Below, piece by piece: positions 22,436-34,800 of a stretch of 64,000 nucleotides of DNA. The translations under genes and the position numbers were made by a program. The DNA comes from Apium graveolens (Eukaryota > Streptophyta > Magnoliopsida > Apiales > Apiaceae), in the NCBI RefSeq assembly GCF_009905375.1, contig NC_133650.1, forward strand, positions 66,157,669 to 66,221,668, in the 5' to 3' direction. The notes beneath the pieces were generated by a model, which ran no database searches, had not been told where the DNA came from, and was given only the letters and a program-made list of their open reading frames with translations. Each line of letters opens with the position of its first letter. Within the stretch, counting starts at the first letter, position 1.

Positions 22436-25400
22436 TGTAACACCCCCAAATCCGGGGTCGGGGATTCGGGTTGTCACGAGTTCCATTTCCCTTATCAATA
22501 CTTAATCTTAACAGTCACAAGTCATTTTATTCCACAATTATAAACCGTTATAGTCTCAAAGATGAATAGCAAAAATAACACAAGTCATTTTATTCCACAA
22601 TTATAAACCGTTACACCTTAAAAGGGTTTCTGAATAATTTACATATTCCTTGTCATTATTACAATTCATATTATACATAAGTCTGGTTCATCAATAGTTG
22701 AAAACCTAGCCTATTGGTAGCTCCTACCTCAGCTACGGCGGCATCAACGCTTCCAGAAAACTGCGGAACGTTTCCTAACCGCTTGCAAATTGGAAGCTTG
22801 GTCCTGTTCATCTTTTCTATCTGTTGTTGTGTGATGAAAGAAGAAAGCAAGGGTGAGCAATAAGCCCACCGAAATAATATCTATAATAATTAACAATATA
22901 TGAGCATTCTCATAGTACTCATGAAAGTCTTGGTCAAGAAGAAATGAACCAAGTTGATATCTTAACACGACCAAGTCGCAAAATATTCAGTATATAAGTA
23001 TATATACTTTTCATAATCTTCGAAATCCTCTAACATGTATAATATACACAGAGTTCTATTTTATAACTGTATAAAAATATCGTTGCAAGGTGATCTCATA
23101 TATCTAGCCTTGTCTCAACATTTTTGTGAAAATCTTTGTCATGCATAAGATAATCATTAACCAGATATAAGTTGAAAAGATGAAGTTACAAGATACTCCA
23201 ATATACTTATATCTTTTACGGATACTACTTGAACTACCACCGTTCAAGGTATCATCAGTTTCAGAAGTTCATCACACTGATGAGACTACAAGATAAGACT
23301 TGAATAGATTCAATCTTTGAAATATCATTGAATGAAGTGAAGTTACGAGATACTTCATTAAGTCCCGATATATATATATTCATATATATCTCCCATACAT
23401 TTCCTGAAAACCTCTGTCATGTAAATTATGAACAGAGTTGCAATATCCAATGAATTTGGAAAGAAAAGAATTTTGGCATAAACCCAATATCTTGCTGATC
23501 AGGCAAAGATACCCGGCCACTCACGCGTGGATGGACTGTCACCCAGCCTCTTACACCTTCATAGACCGTACCCTGGCATGTCGCTTATGCCGACTCAATT
23601 AGATGGACTTACTTCCCGAACATTAGGCAAGTAATCAAATTGTTTTCTCAAAACAGTAACCTCGTTGCGAATATAAAATACACCACAGAGCCGGATCCCT
23701 AAGATTTTTGAGCGAATATTTAAGTCTCCTTCGAAAGGAAGATCTTAAATCTGATAACGAGTTTTTTTGGGATCCACTCTAACTTTTAAAATCATTTTGA
23801 AGACTCGAAAACATTTTTAAGAATGTTTGGAGTAATGCTGATTTAATGAAATAAATCAGTCCCGATATATTAAAAAAATCTCTGAATATTATTATTTAAA
23901 TAATATTCCCATAAAGAATAATCTATATAAAAATAATTGAAGTAGAAGTTTTAAAACTCATACTTGAAATGGATATTAAATAACCCAAGATATACTTATA
24001 CGAAAGTATAATTTTTATTTGAATAATCGAAAATAAGTTTGATTATCGAAACATTATTCTTTAATAAAATAAAGAATATTATTTAGTAAATAAGCGGAGT
24101 CATAAGTCCTCGAATGAATATTCAAAATATTATTCATTAAATAAAATAAAGTGAGTCATAAGTCCTCGAATGAATATTCAAATTAATATTCATTAAATAA
24201 AATAAAGCGAATCATAAGTCCTTGAATGAATATTTAAATTAATATTCATTAAATAAAATAAATCGAGTCATAAGTCCTCGAATGAATATTCAAAGTAATA
24301 TTCATTAATAAAAATAAAGTTATCGAATAAACCTTATTCGATTAATAGTTTTGAAAACTATATCTATATATATATATATAAATATATATAATATACTCGG
24401 GAACATTGACTCCCGGTTTTAGGAAATGTTCACCTTTGGGTCCCCTATACTAAGGGTATACGCAACTACTGCTTAACTCTAGCATATGTATTATGCAACT
24501 TATAAGCATTAGAATCAACAGATATATATCAAGATTACGAAACAGACATGCATATATAACATATCACATGCTCCAATATATCGCAAGATTTGCTAATTAA
24601 CCATAATGCATCTATCACAAGATAATGTATATACATATGTATACATCACAACAACAGTATAACGGGTAGAAAACTTGCCTGAGTGTTCCCGGATAGACTT
24701 AAGCTTAGAGTGGGTCCGATAACCTATGAACAACAACATAAGTCAGAATTAATCCCCGGTCGCTTAAGAAACTAGATTTTAACCAATTAGACCCCTAACG
24801 TTCACTTTGGCGCTTAATGATTCACTTAAGTCGCTCGAGTACCCTCGGCTCCACCATTTTTAATAAATTAACCATTAGGAGTTTTAAGGCGATTCTTTCG
24901 CGAGTACCTTACCAACTGCCTAATCCACTTAACATAATTGCTTCATACCCCAATTAGTCATTTAAAGTCCTTAACCAAGGTTTCAAAGTAAGGTGAGGGG
25001 TAATGGTTCGGTCGTGAAGCGCCGTTACTTAAAACGGTCGTTTCTCCTAAACCGTACATCGGATTCAAACAAACCACATATCAAAATGAAGCTCGTAACA
25101 TGAACTATCTAATCATGGCAATGGTCAATTCACGGGTCCTGATGTTAAGAACAAAAAGAGTCTAAAGTAAATCGGGCATTACGACGGCTATGTTTACGCG
25201 ATTACCAAGTTTTAAACCACCCCAAACAACCACCATTCAACTCACAACCAACAATACAACCAAAAATCATCCAAACCTTGCTACATCAGTTGCCAAACCT
25301 CAAGATTTTCCAATTTATATAACCCCACACATGAACTACTAGCTATACTTAAGTTTCATTAACTATAAACAAGATTTCAACATCCAAATCACTACAAATC

Positions 25401-26418
25401 CAATCCAAACTCTAAACACACAAGCATCATGCTTCTCATTTACTATAACCATCAAAACCATCTTAATACTCAAAGTAAAGTTAGGGTTTAGAGGTGTTAT
25501 ACCTTCCTTGGAGTGATTAGAGTAGCTAGGAAGCCTTAAGAAGCCTTGAGAAGCCTTGAGATAGCTTAGGAATGCTTGGATCTTAAAGGAAATCAAAGAA
25601 AATAAAGTTAGTAATCTTGAAAACACTATTCATCATCTTCTTCCTTGATTTATTGGAAGAGATTCATGAAGCAATAGAAGCTTAAACTCCTAGGATATGC
25701 TTATCTAATCATAAGGGACCTTGGGTAATTACCTTGCAAATTAACAAAGCTAGAAACTTGATTTTTGGAATTTTTCTCCTTGAAAAAATGAAAAAGCCGT
25801 GAGCTATGTGTTCTTGGGAGAGTATTTGCTTTGTTAAATGTTTTTGTGGTGGAAAATGAAGTGAATGGGATATTTGGATTTGGTTGTTTAAAGTGAGTGG
25901 AGTATGACTAAGCATGACATCATCTTGGTGACTTCATCTCTTGCCACTTGTCTTCACTTGGTTATGGAAGCATCTTCTTATGCTAATCATTACTTAATTG
26001 TTTGGTTAATGACCGCTTATCTGTTATACGGTTCGCTTAATTTTCATTCTCGTTTATCGTTTGAGGGATCATACCCGGGATCTTATTACTTGGGTTCCCC
26101 TAAACCTTTCTCAGTATATTATATTTCTTATATGATCCTCTCTTATAATCCTTGAATTTAAATCCTTTTTATCCTGTTACCTTATACTCAATTCTTTCGG
26201 TATCTGGTGGATTTTCGGGAAAAATTAAAGTGTTCGAATTTGGATTCTGACGATCTTTACATACACTTATATACCATATAGAGTACTAATAAGATCTCAG
26301 AATAACAATAAAAGAACCTCTACAAAGTGTGGTATGAAAAGTTTTATTATTCAGCATAATCAGCAAAATCACTATTCATAAGGGTTTTAAAAAAATTCCA
26401 AAAATTGGGGTTATTACA
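22436..26418 (-). repeat. Tekay-2 3' LTR (left copy)
   Basis: 3983 bp, ends TGTAACACC and GGTTATTACA. Compared with the right copy it lacks about 95 bp near 23510, has one fewer unit in a tandem array (24094-24319), and near 22500-22620 carries a duplication of the ACAAGTCATTTTATTCC region in place of an AC-repeat stretch. A TA-rich microsatellite lies at about 24360-24390. Small frames (for example 25363-25626, minus) recur in both LTRs without recognisable domains. No gene. Confidence 0.92.
24094..24319. repeat. Four-unit 56-bp tandem array in Tekay-2 left LTR
   Basis: Four tandem units, each starting near GAGTCATAAGTCCTCGAATG and ending with TTCATTAAATAAAATAAA. Most units contain AATGAATATT followed after a short loop by AATATTCATT, a perfect 10-bp inverted repeat that could form a hairpin. 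The right LTR has five units. Confidence 0.9.
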
Positions 26419-26437
26419 GTCTCCCCTCCTTAAAAGG
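26419..26437 (-). other. Tekay-2 polypurine tract
   Basis: The minus strand reads CCTTTTAAGGAGGGGAGAC next to the 3' LTR. Equivalent to the Tekay-1 tract. Confidence 0.8.
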
Positions 26438-26454
26438 ATTCCGTCCCGGAATCA

Positions 26455-27300
26455 AATAGAAAATGAATAGGGATACTCTCTTAGCATTGCACTTTCTAAC
26501 TCTCGAGTAAATTTTCCCACATTGTGGTCCTACCACCAAACTCTGCCTAGTTTGATAACCCTTCTCCTAAGCACTTGTTCCTTTTCAATCTATAACCCTT
26601 CCTGGTTGCTCCATATAGGTTACGTCGGGTTGCATGTCTATGCGCTCATATGCCCCTATTTGTCTGGCATCCGAATTATACTTCCTTAATATTGATACGT
26701 GGAACACGTTATGAACTTGCTACATGTTCGGGGGTAGAACTAGCTCATATGCTAACTTCCCAATACGTCTTAATACCTCAAAGGGTCCAACAATTCGTGG
26801 GCTTAACTTTCCTTTCTTTCCGAACCTCATCCATCCTTTCCAAGGGATACCTATAGCAACACTAGGTTCCCTACTTCCTATTCCTTGTCCTTTTGTGTCA
26901 AATCAACATACTTCATGTGCCCATCTTGGGCTACTACCAGCCGTCCTCTGATTAAATCTATTATATCCTTGGTCCTTTGGACCACTGCTGGTCTAAGCAT
27001 CTTGCGCTCTGTAACATCATCATATCTCAAGGGAGATCGACATTGTCTTCCCTCAAGGATCTTATAAGGCGACATCTCAATAATGACATATGATCTATTG
27101 TCGTAAGAAAACTCAATCCGTGTTAAGTGACCATTTCAAATTCTTTCAAGTCTATTGCACAGACTCTCATCATAGCTTCTAGCATTATAGCTTTTGCTTC
27201 TCAATACCCATTCTTTTCCAGTTCGTAGTCATTACTATCTTCCGTACATAATACTATACTGGTTATACTTTTGCTCGTTAGCATTCTATAACCTTTTAAT
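26455..27300 (-). pseudogene. Tekay-2 integrase C-terminal half and chromodomain, decayed
   Basis: Recognisable minus-strand pieces run right to left. MMRVCAIDLKEFEM (near 27150) corresponds to the segment just after the catalytic Glu. YKILEGRQCRSPLRYDDVTERKML (26878-27075) corresponds to the [12 protein letters not shown] block. Further on are GKKGKLSP..VGPFEVL and a chromodomain-like tail ending near 26460. Frameshifts and stops break every block, so nothing can be translated as a unit. Position next to the 3' LTR is normal for this clade. Confidence 0.75.
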
Positions 27301-28600
27301 AATTGCGTCAACCTTAGTATCACGAACGCGTTAGATTCGGAATACCACCGCACTGATACTACTCCTTTCTAGCTGCTTCTATCTTTGAAAGCTTGATCCA
27401 TCGTATAGAAGTAAAAGAATTTATTGAGAGATCACTATGATCATGAACACTTATTATATCGCATAGTTAGTACAGAAGGTGGCCAGCCTTTAGTACTTGA
27501 CAAGCAATTAAACAACATGTGGTATCCTACTAGGCTTCTATCACACAGATAGATAGTCATTCGGCAATACCTCCCCTTCTGGAAGGGTTGTTCTTCTCAG
27601 CTTACATGAAATGAAAAGAAGAGAAAAGAACGAACTGAAGAGAATTGTATATATGTAAAAAATATTGCCATAAAAAATCTGGCTTGGAATCTACCTCTGA
27701 ACTATAGAGGTTTGTCATAGGAGAACAAAACATATACGTATTTATATCAACATCAAGTATTATAGCATCGTATTTCACATGCCTAAATATTTTTGCTATT
27801 CCGTCCATCATTCTATGGACCCATGCTCTTCCTTGAGCTTATACACAATCACCTTTAAAACTCCCTCGATATCGAAAATCGAATCTGGGATCTCATTCTA
27901 GACATCATCGTTACTAGAATTCTATGCTTGCATCGCAACCTTCCTCGTATAGTCATACGACCCTCTATTGATAAAGAGGAATAAATATTCAATAGGTAAA
28001 TAGTCTACTTAATTAGTCTATTCAATGATAACTTATACATCACCACGACCCGATTAGTGGTACTCAATCTCAACATTCATTAAAATACAACTCTCACAGT
28101 TGTCATTGTCTCATTATTCATAGACTCATTGGAGCATTACTATGGCCCACCACTGACCTACTGTAGTCATTCGCTTTCCATGAAGTCTTAATAGCTAACT
28201 ATACGGAGTCCATACATATCGTATCAAATTCTTCTAAGGAGGTAACATGATCACCGTTCATGATTCATGAAGAACACTCCTGATCCTGACGTACATTCAT
28301 GACATAAAGCAGATAAAATGCAGAAGAGTTTTAATGAAAGCAACGATAGTAGGTTAATACCATTCTTAATCATATGTCTATATTAAGAGACATGAAGCTC
28401 AAAGGTTCATTTACTCCTTTTTGAAACATGGTCCTGGCTTATTCTCAAGATAGTTCCTTCTAAGATAGATAGCCTGCTCATGGCGATTACACGAATTAAA
28501 CCTTTACCAAACTACTATTACGGTTGGGTATTGTATAGTCATCAGAAGGAATGTCAATCTTCCAAACCATAATACAACCTTCACGGCTTCAACCATTATC
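27301..28600 (-). pseudogene. Tekay-2 integrase N-terminal half, strongly decayed (inferred)
   Basis: By position between the RNase H tail (28620-28745) and the integrase core (27150) this stretch should encode the zinc-binding and first catalytic parts of integrase. I could not align residues with confidence and see no open frame above 70 codons that makes sense. It is listed so that the gap is not read as unexplained DNA. Confidence 0.4.
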
Positions 28601-29950
28601 ACTGCATCCCTCTGGCACGAGCGCCTATAATTGCTCTCTTGCACTTAGAGTGTCGGCCACCGCATTGGCCTTTCCTGATAGTAATAGTTCCTTATAATCA
28701 ATGTTTTTTTTAACCACCTTCAACTAAATTTTCTACCTCATTTCAATCACTGCTTATGTGAAAATGCTTTTCTTAAGTCCTTCTGATAAAAAAATCATCA
28801 TTTTTCCATAAGTCACTGCCTTAGTCTTTAAATGTAAACATTATCATGGCTGACTCTCGATCATACTTAGGACGTCTTTTATCTTGGGCCCTTCTTGCTT
28901 TAACAATTCTGACCTTCATTGGTTCAATCTATACTTCTTATGGTTCAACACGTGCCCACCTGGCATTATTATAATTACGCCATATTTCCTTCATCAAAAT
29001 TTCTATTCTTGAGAACTTTGAATATTACATTTCTCCTTGTAAAACCTCTAAGGTTATCCTTAAATCCTTCATCAGGTACACCCTAGGCACAGGGCATATC
29101 AAGATACCATTTATTAATACCAGAATCATCGTCTATATACTTCTAAAAAATTTCTCCACTGATCCTTAAAGGTTGTTGTTACCTTAATCCCTTCCCATCC
29201 ATACTATCAAAACTCATATTGTCCCTATTAAGGGTGAAATGCCAACCTTCATGCATTCCCCTATGGTTCATCTCAAGTTATCGAAGTTATATCCTTAATT
29301 CCACCTTTAAAAAGGTACTTGCATCCTTCCATGGACAAATCAAGTCATATGTCCTTGATAGATTATCTTATTCAATCATTCCCACCCAGATAGTCTATAC
29401 CAATTTCACAATAGCATCTTTATTCAAACTGAGGTCAACCCATATGGCCTTCAAAAGATAACAATGGTTACCCGCTTTTCTTTCCTAATTTGGTAATGAC
29501 AACAGGGATATTCTGGAAGATATTGGTCGTGTTCAACGTGAACTTCTTCTTAATAATTCCTCATTTACTTTTGTTGTTTATCTCAACAGTCATCTCAATG
29601 TTGGGATATCTTTCATACCTGGCGTCTCCTTATTTATCCTTCGATCTATCTCAAGGTTTCCTCGAATCCTCCCAACCTACAGGGGATAAAATATATGTAT
29701 CACTTATGCCTTCAACCATCAACTTTAACTCATAATTAATCACCCTCATCCTGACGATTACATACTTTTCTATTTCTATTGCTACGAGTCTTTAGGGTTT
29801 CCTCATACCCAACTCCCTTATCATTACTCAAACTATATTGCCTTTTTATTTCTTTCCACTTCAGTTTCTCTTTATTTTCCTTTCTCTTACAATCATTTCA
29901 TGAACCCACTAATCATTGACTTCAAATATCACGTCGTTCTGGGATTCTAG
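28600..29950 (-). pseudogene. Tekay-2 protease, RT and RNase H remnants (main copy)
   Basis: Right to left on the minus strand I see a possible protease remnant near 29930, an IPVV block near 29500, and an RT stretch (LSIKDI...LDLSMEGCKYLFKG, near 29300-29390) that mirrors [20 protein letters not shown]. Near 29020 is LEVLQGEM.YSKFSRIEI, mirroring [18 protein letters not shown]. An RNase H tail follows at 28620-28745 (DYKELLLSGKANAVADTLSARE). Stops and shifts interrupt all of these. The RNase H tail is the second one in this element. Confidence 0.65.
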
Positions 29951-29999
29951 TCCTCAGAACAAAACTTGACAACTTTTACAATCTTAGATTCATAATTTA

Positions 30000-30350
30000 T
30001 CATACTCGTCCGCCTTTGCTCTGGCTCTAAAGCTTTTACACTATCTCCATAACCTTGGGAATTACTTTCTCGAAAACAATTGACTGAACTTTAATCAGTT
30101 TATCATAACCTCTGGCTCCGTGACTTCCTTGGCCTTTTACCAGTGGGTGGCCTCTCTCTTAGGAGGGTAAGTGACAAAAACAAACTTTTGTGATTCGTCC
30201 ATCATTTAGAATCTCAAATGATTCCTATATTTCCTTTAGCCAGGCTCTCGCCTCTACTGGGTTTGCTTGTTCCTTGGAACTCTGAGAGCTTAGCGACTTA
30301 AAGGTCCTGAAAGAATTTCCCACCGCACTGTCTCCTCAGGGTGGTGGTTG
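30000..30350 (-). pseudogene. Tekay-2 gag remnant
   Basis: The minus strand near 30150-30340 carries DESQKFVFVTY and REATHWW, matching the GDDQKTSYATYFLKGEVIYWW block of Tekay-4 gag. It continues with KAKEVTEPEVMIN, where Trp and Glu sites have become stops. Only the capsid core is recognisable; knuckles are not found. It lies downstream, in the direction of transcription, of an RNase H fragment, which is the wrong order for any Ty3/gypsy element. Confidence 0.75.
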
Positions 30351-30499
30351 GGGATAATAGTCTAAGTTTTTTTTTAGACAGGTCCATGAATTGCCGTATA
30401 GGAGTACCGTCTCAGGTCTCCTTTCCTTACTCGAATTTCTATTTCCTTAGTATGAAATGTTTCATCCTTCTCCCATATTTAGGGTTAACTTATACGTTA

Positions 30500-31437
30500 A
30501 AATCCTTGTTTTCCACTTTATTATGTTATGGGCTCCTTCTTTCTTAATCGCAACCTCCCTGACTATCACATTCGGGGTTTGCCCTAAATCTTATTCGTCG
30601 AGCTATGGATTTCATCTAAGATCCAGTCCTTACGCTCTTAAACATTTGGAACCCAAATTCTGTAGGAATACCTCGTTATTCCCTTATCATCTTTCTTGGT
30701 ATTAATCTCTTCTCCAGTCATTGACTCTCTGCCTTCATTCATCACTTTTTCTTGGCACAATATTATATTTTCCAATAATCCAGACCGCATAGCGATCTCA
30801 AACAGCTTTCCGGTACCGGCTCCGGTTGCGTTCACTTTTATTTCCATTTTCTCAAAATCTATAATCAACTCTCTTAGAGACAATATCATCTTGAGTTTCT
30901 CCTTTCTACTAAGGGCATTAGCCACCATTTTGGCTTTCCCTGGATGATAAAGAATCTCATAATCGTAATCCTTGATTAGCTCTAACCACCTCATTTGGCG
31001 CATGTTGAGCTCTTTCTGCGTGAAAATGTACTAGAGCACTTATGGCTTATGTAAGTCTCGCACTTCTCTCCATACAAGTAGTGCCTCCAATCTTTAGGGA
31101 AAAACTATTGCCACGAGCCCAAGCTCATGGGTGGGGATATCGAATTCTATATTCCCTTAATTGTCTTGACGCGTACGCGATTACCTTGCTGTGCTGTATA
31201 AGAAGCACCCTAATTCCTTATGCGAAGCGTCACTACACTTCACAAAATCTCATTTTCCATCCGGCAACGCCAACAGAGGGGACGTCACCAACCTTTGCTT
31301 CAGTTCTTAAAAGTTGTTCTCGCATTTCTCTGTCCATTCGAACTTCTCAGTCTGACGAGTAAGCCGCATTAAAGGGGCTACTATCTTTACAAACTTGAAC
31401 GAACCTCCGGCAGTGACCGGCCAATCCTACCTCTGGT
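30500..31437 (-). pseudogene. Displaced RT-end/RNase H/integrase-start fragment in Tekay-2
   Basis: Minus-strand reading gives the RT connection (near 31410), then RNase H blocks near 31100-31290 (LPDG, a DASHKELGC-like block, HYLYGEKCE). The better-preserved 30638-31003 frame follows ([35 protein letters not shown]), then the integrase start ending [11 protein letters not shown]. This fragment sits between the upstream ORF and gag, whereas the element already has RT and RNase H at 28600-29400. It is therefore an extra, misplaced segment, most simply acquired by template switching during reverse transcription or by unequal recombination between copies. Confidence 0.72.
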
Positions 31438-31720
31438 AGTCGCCCTAACCATGGTTATCAATTCCTCAGCGATCATCTCTTCAGTCTTGTTAGGATCCTC
31501 CACGAGATCCTTCTCAACAACAATCCCTTCTGGAACAACATCCTCAACCGCTACATCCTCAATATGAATATCACCCGGTCCCTCATTAGGGTGTTCCATT
31601 GGATCCACAATCCGATCCCCAATCAGTAATAAAACATCATCGCGCTGTTGCTCCTCAACCTCAGGGTTCGGAGTCCCGCTACTATATACGATAACGAACT
31701 ACGCTTCTATCATGATATTT
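31387..31720 (-). pseudogene. Upstream ORF remnant in Tekay-2 (acidic)
   Basis: A minus-strand frame just inside the primer site encodes a very acidic, Val/Ile/Glu-rich stretch (DIHIEDVAVEDVVPEGIVVE). It continues upstream past the apparent start at 31608 (PNPEVEEQQRDDVLLLIGD). Near 31437 the sequence turns into the displaced RT fragment, so the C-terminus is lost. It occupies the same place as the extra ORFs of Tekay-1 and Tekay-4 but shares no obvious residues with them. Function unknown. Confidence 0.45.
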
Positions 31721-31854
31721 ATAAGGGTTCCCATAAGGGTTTTAACTGTCATTACTACGTTAGGTAGCCCGACTATGAACTTGGCAAGAGTTCTTATTAT
31801 CTTAGTGAACTTATTATCTTAACGTCACATCATCTCTGAGGTTTATAACGCTTG

Positions 31855-31866
31855 GCTCTGATACCA
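31855..31866 (-). other. Tekay-2 primer-binding site (tRNA-iMet)
   Basis: TGGTATCAGAGC on the minus strand, four bases from the LTR start at 31871. Confidence 0.9.
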
Positions 31867-31870
31867 TTTC

Positions 31871-34800
31871 TGTAACACCCCCAAATCCGGGGTCGGGGAT
31901 TCGGGTTGTCACGAGTTCCATTTCCCTTATCAATACTTAATCTTAACAGTCAACCAACTACTAAGTACTATGACCCCACAATATACACACACACACACCA
32001 CAAGTTATAGTCTCAGAGATGAATACCAAAAATAACACAAGTCATTTTATTCCATAATTATAAACCGTTACACCTTAAAAGGGTTTCTGAATAATTTACA
32101 TATTCCTTGCCATTATTACAATTCATATTATACATAAGTCTGGTTCATCAATAGTTGAAAACCTAGCCTATTGGTAGCTCCTACCTCAGCTACGGCGGCA
32201 TCAACGCTTCCAGAAAACTGCGGAACGTTTCCTAACCGCTTGCGAATTGGAAGCTTGGTCCTGTTCATCTTTTCTATCTGTTGTTGTGTGATGAAAGAAG
32301 AAAGCAAGGGCGAGCAACAAGCCCACCAAAATAATTTGTATAATAATTAACAATATATGAGCATTCTCATAGTACTCATGAAAGTCTTGGTCAAGAAGAA
32401 ATGAACCAAGTTGATATCTTAACATGACCAAGTCGCAAAATATTCAGTATATAAGTATATATACTTTTCATAATCTTTGAAATCCTCTGACATGTATAAT
32501 ATACAGAGAGTTCCAGTTTATAACTGTATAAAAATATCGTTGCAAGGTGATCTCATATATCTAGCCTTGTCTCAACATTTTTGTGAAAATCTTTGTCATG
32601 CATAAGATAATCATTAACCAGATATAAGTTGAAAAGATGAAGTTACAAGATACTCCAATATACTTATATCTTTTCCGGATACTACTTGAACTACCACCGT
32701 TCAAGGTATCATCAGTTTCAAAAGTTCATCACACTGATGAGACTACAAGATAAGACTTGAATAGATTCAATCTTTGAAATATCATTGAATGAAATGAAGT
32801 TACGAGATACTTTATTAAGTCCCGATATATATATATATATTCATATATATCTCCCATACATTTCCTGAAAACCTCTGTCATGTAAAGTATGAACAGAGTT
32901 GCAATATCCAATGAATTTGGAAAGAAAAGAATTTTGGCATAAACCCGATATCTTGCTGATCAGGCAAAGATACCAATAAGTAACCTTTTCTACTGTAGAT
33001 GGATGAATTCCTCGCCGGTCATCACCCTGGCCGCATTAGGACCTCGCGCTAGACCGTTACCCGGCCACTCACACATGGATGGACTGTCACCCAACCTCTT
33101 ACACCTTCATAGACCGTACCCCGGCCTGTCGCTTATGCCGACTCAATTAGATGGACTTACTTCCCGAACATTGGGCAAGTAATCAAATTGTTTTCTCAAA
33201 ACAGCAACCTCGTTGCGAATATAAAATACACCACAGAGCCGGATCCCTAAGATTTTTGAGCGAATATTCAAGTCTCCTTCGAAAGGAAGATCTTAAATCT
33301 GAAAACGAGTTTTTTTGGGATCCACTCTAACTTTTAAAATCATTTTGACGACTCGAAAACATTTTTAAGAATGTTTGGAGTAATGTTGATTTAATGAAAT
33401 AAATCAGTCCCGATATATTAAAAAAATCTCTGAATATTATTATTTAAATAATATTCCCATAAAGAATAATCTTTATAAAAATAATTGAAGTAGAAGTTTT
33501 AAAACTCATACTTGAAATGGATATTAAATAACCCAAGATATACTTATACGAAAGTATAATCTTTATTTGAATAATCGAAAATAAGTTTGATTATCGAAAC
33601 ATTATTCTTCAATAAAATAAAGAATATAATTTAGTAAATAAGCGGAGTCATAAGTCCTCGAATGAATATTCAAAATATTATTCATTAAATAAAATAAAGC
33701 GAGTCATAAGTCCTCGAATGAATATTCAAATTAATATTCATTAAATAAAATAAATCGAGTCATAAGTCCTCGAATGAATATTCAAAGTATTATTCATTAA
33801 ATAAAATAAAGCGAGTCATAAGTCCTTGAATGAATATTCAAATTAATATTCATTAAATAAAATAAACCGAGTCATAAGTCCTCGAATGAATATTCAAAGT
33901 AATATTCATTAATAAAAATAAAGTTATCGAATAAATCTTATTCGATTAATAGTTTTGAAAACTATATCTATATATATAAATATATATAATATACTCGGGA
34001 ACATCGACTCCCGGTTTTAGAAAATGTTCACCTTTGGGTCCCCTATACTAAGGGTATACGCAACTACTGCTTATCTCTAGCATATGTATTATACAACTTA
34101 TAAGCATTAGAATCAACAGATATATATCAAGATTACGAAACAGACATGCATATATACCATATCACATGCTCCAATATATCGCAATATTTGCTAATTAACC
34201 ATCATGCATCTATCACAAGATAATGCATATACATATGTATACATCACAACAACAGTATAACGGGTAGAAAACTTGCCTGAGTGTTCCCGGATAGACTTAA
34301 GCTTAGAGTAGGTCTGATAACCTATGAACAACAACATAAGTCGGATTTAATCCCCGGTCGCTTAAGAAACTAGACTTTAACCAATTAGACCCCTAACGTT
34401 CGCTTTCGCGCTTAACGATTCACTTAAGTCGCTTGAGTACCCTCGGCTCCGCCATTTTTAATAAATTAACCATTAAGAGTTTTAATGCGATTCTTTCGCG
34501 AGTACCTTACTAGTCATTTAAAACATGAGATTTAACATAATTGCTTCATACCCCAATTAGTCATTTAAAGTCCTTAACTAAGGTTTCAAAGTAAGGCGAG
34601 GGGTAATGGTTCGGTCGTGAAGCGCCGTTACTTAAAACGGTCGTTTCTCCTAAACCGTACATCAGATTCAAACGAACCACATATCAAAACGAAGCTCGTA
34701 ACATGAACTATATAATCATGGCAATGGTCAGTTCACGGGTCCTGATGTTAAGAACAAAAACAGTCTAAAGTAAATCGGGCATTACGACGGCTATGTTTAC

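Noticed and set aside
24094..24319. CRISPR-like array (regular repeats)
   Set aside because: Units are contiguous tandem copies without unique spacers, inside an LTR of a plant retrotransposon.
25363..25626. 87-codon frame in the Tekay-2 left LTR, repeated at 34966-35229 in the right LTR
   Set aside because: Conservation is explained by the LTR pair being copies of one sequence. No domain, and the frame shows ordinary substitutions, so I did not call it a gene.
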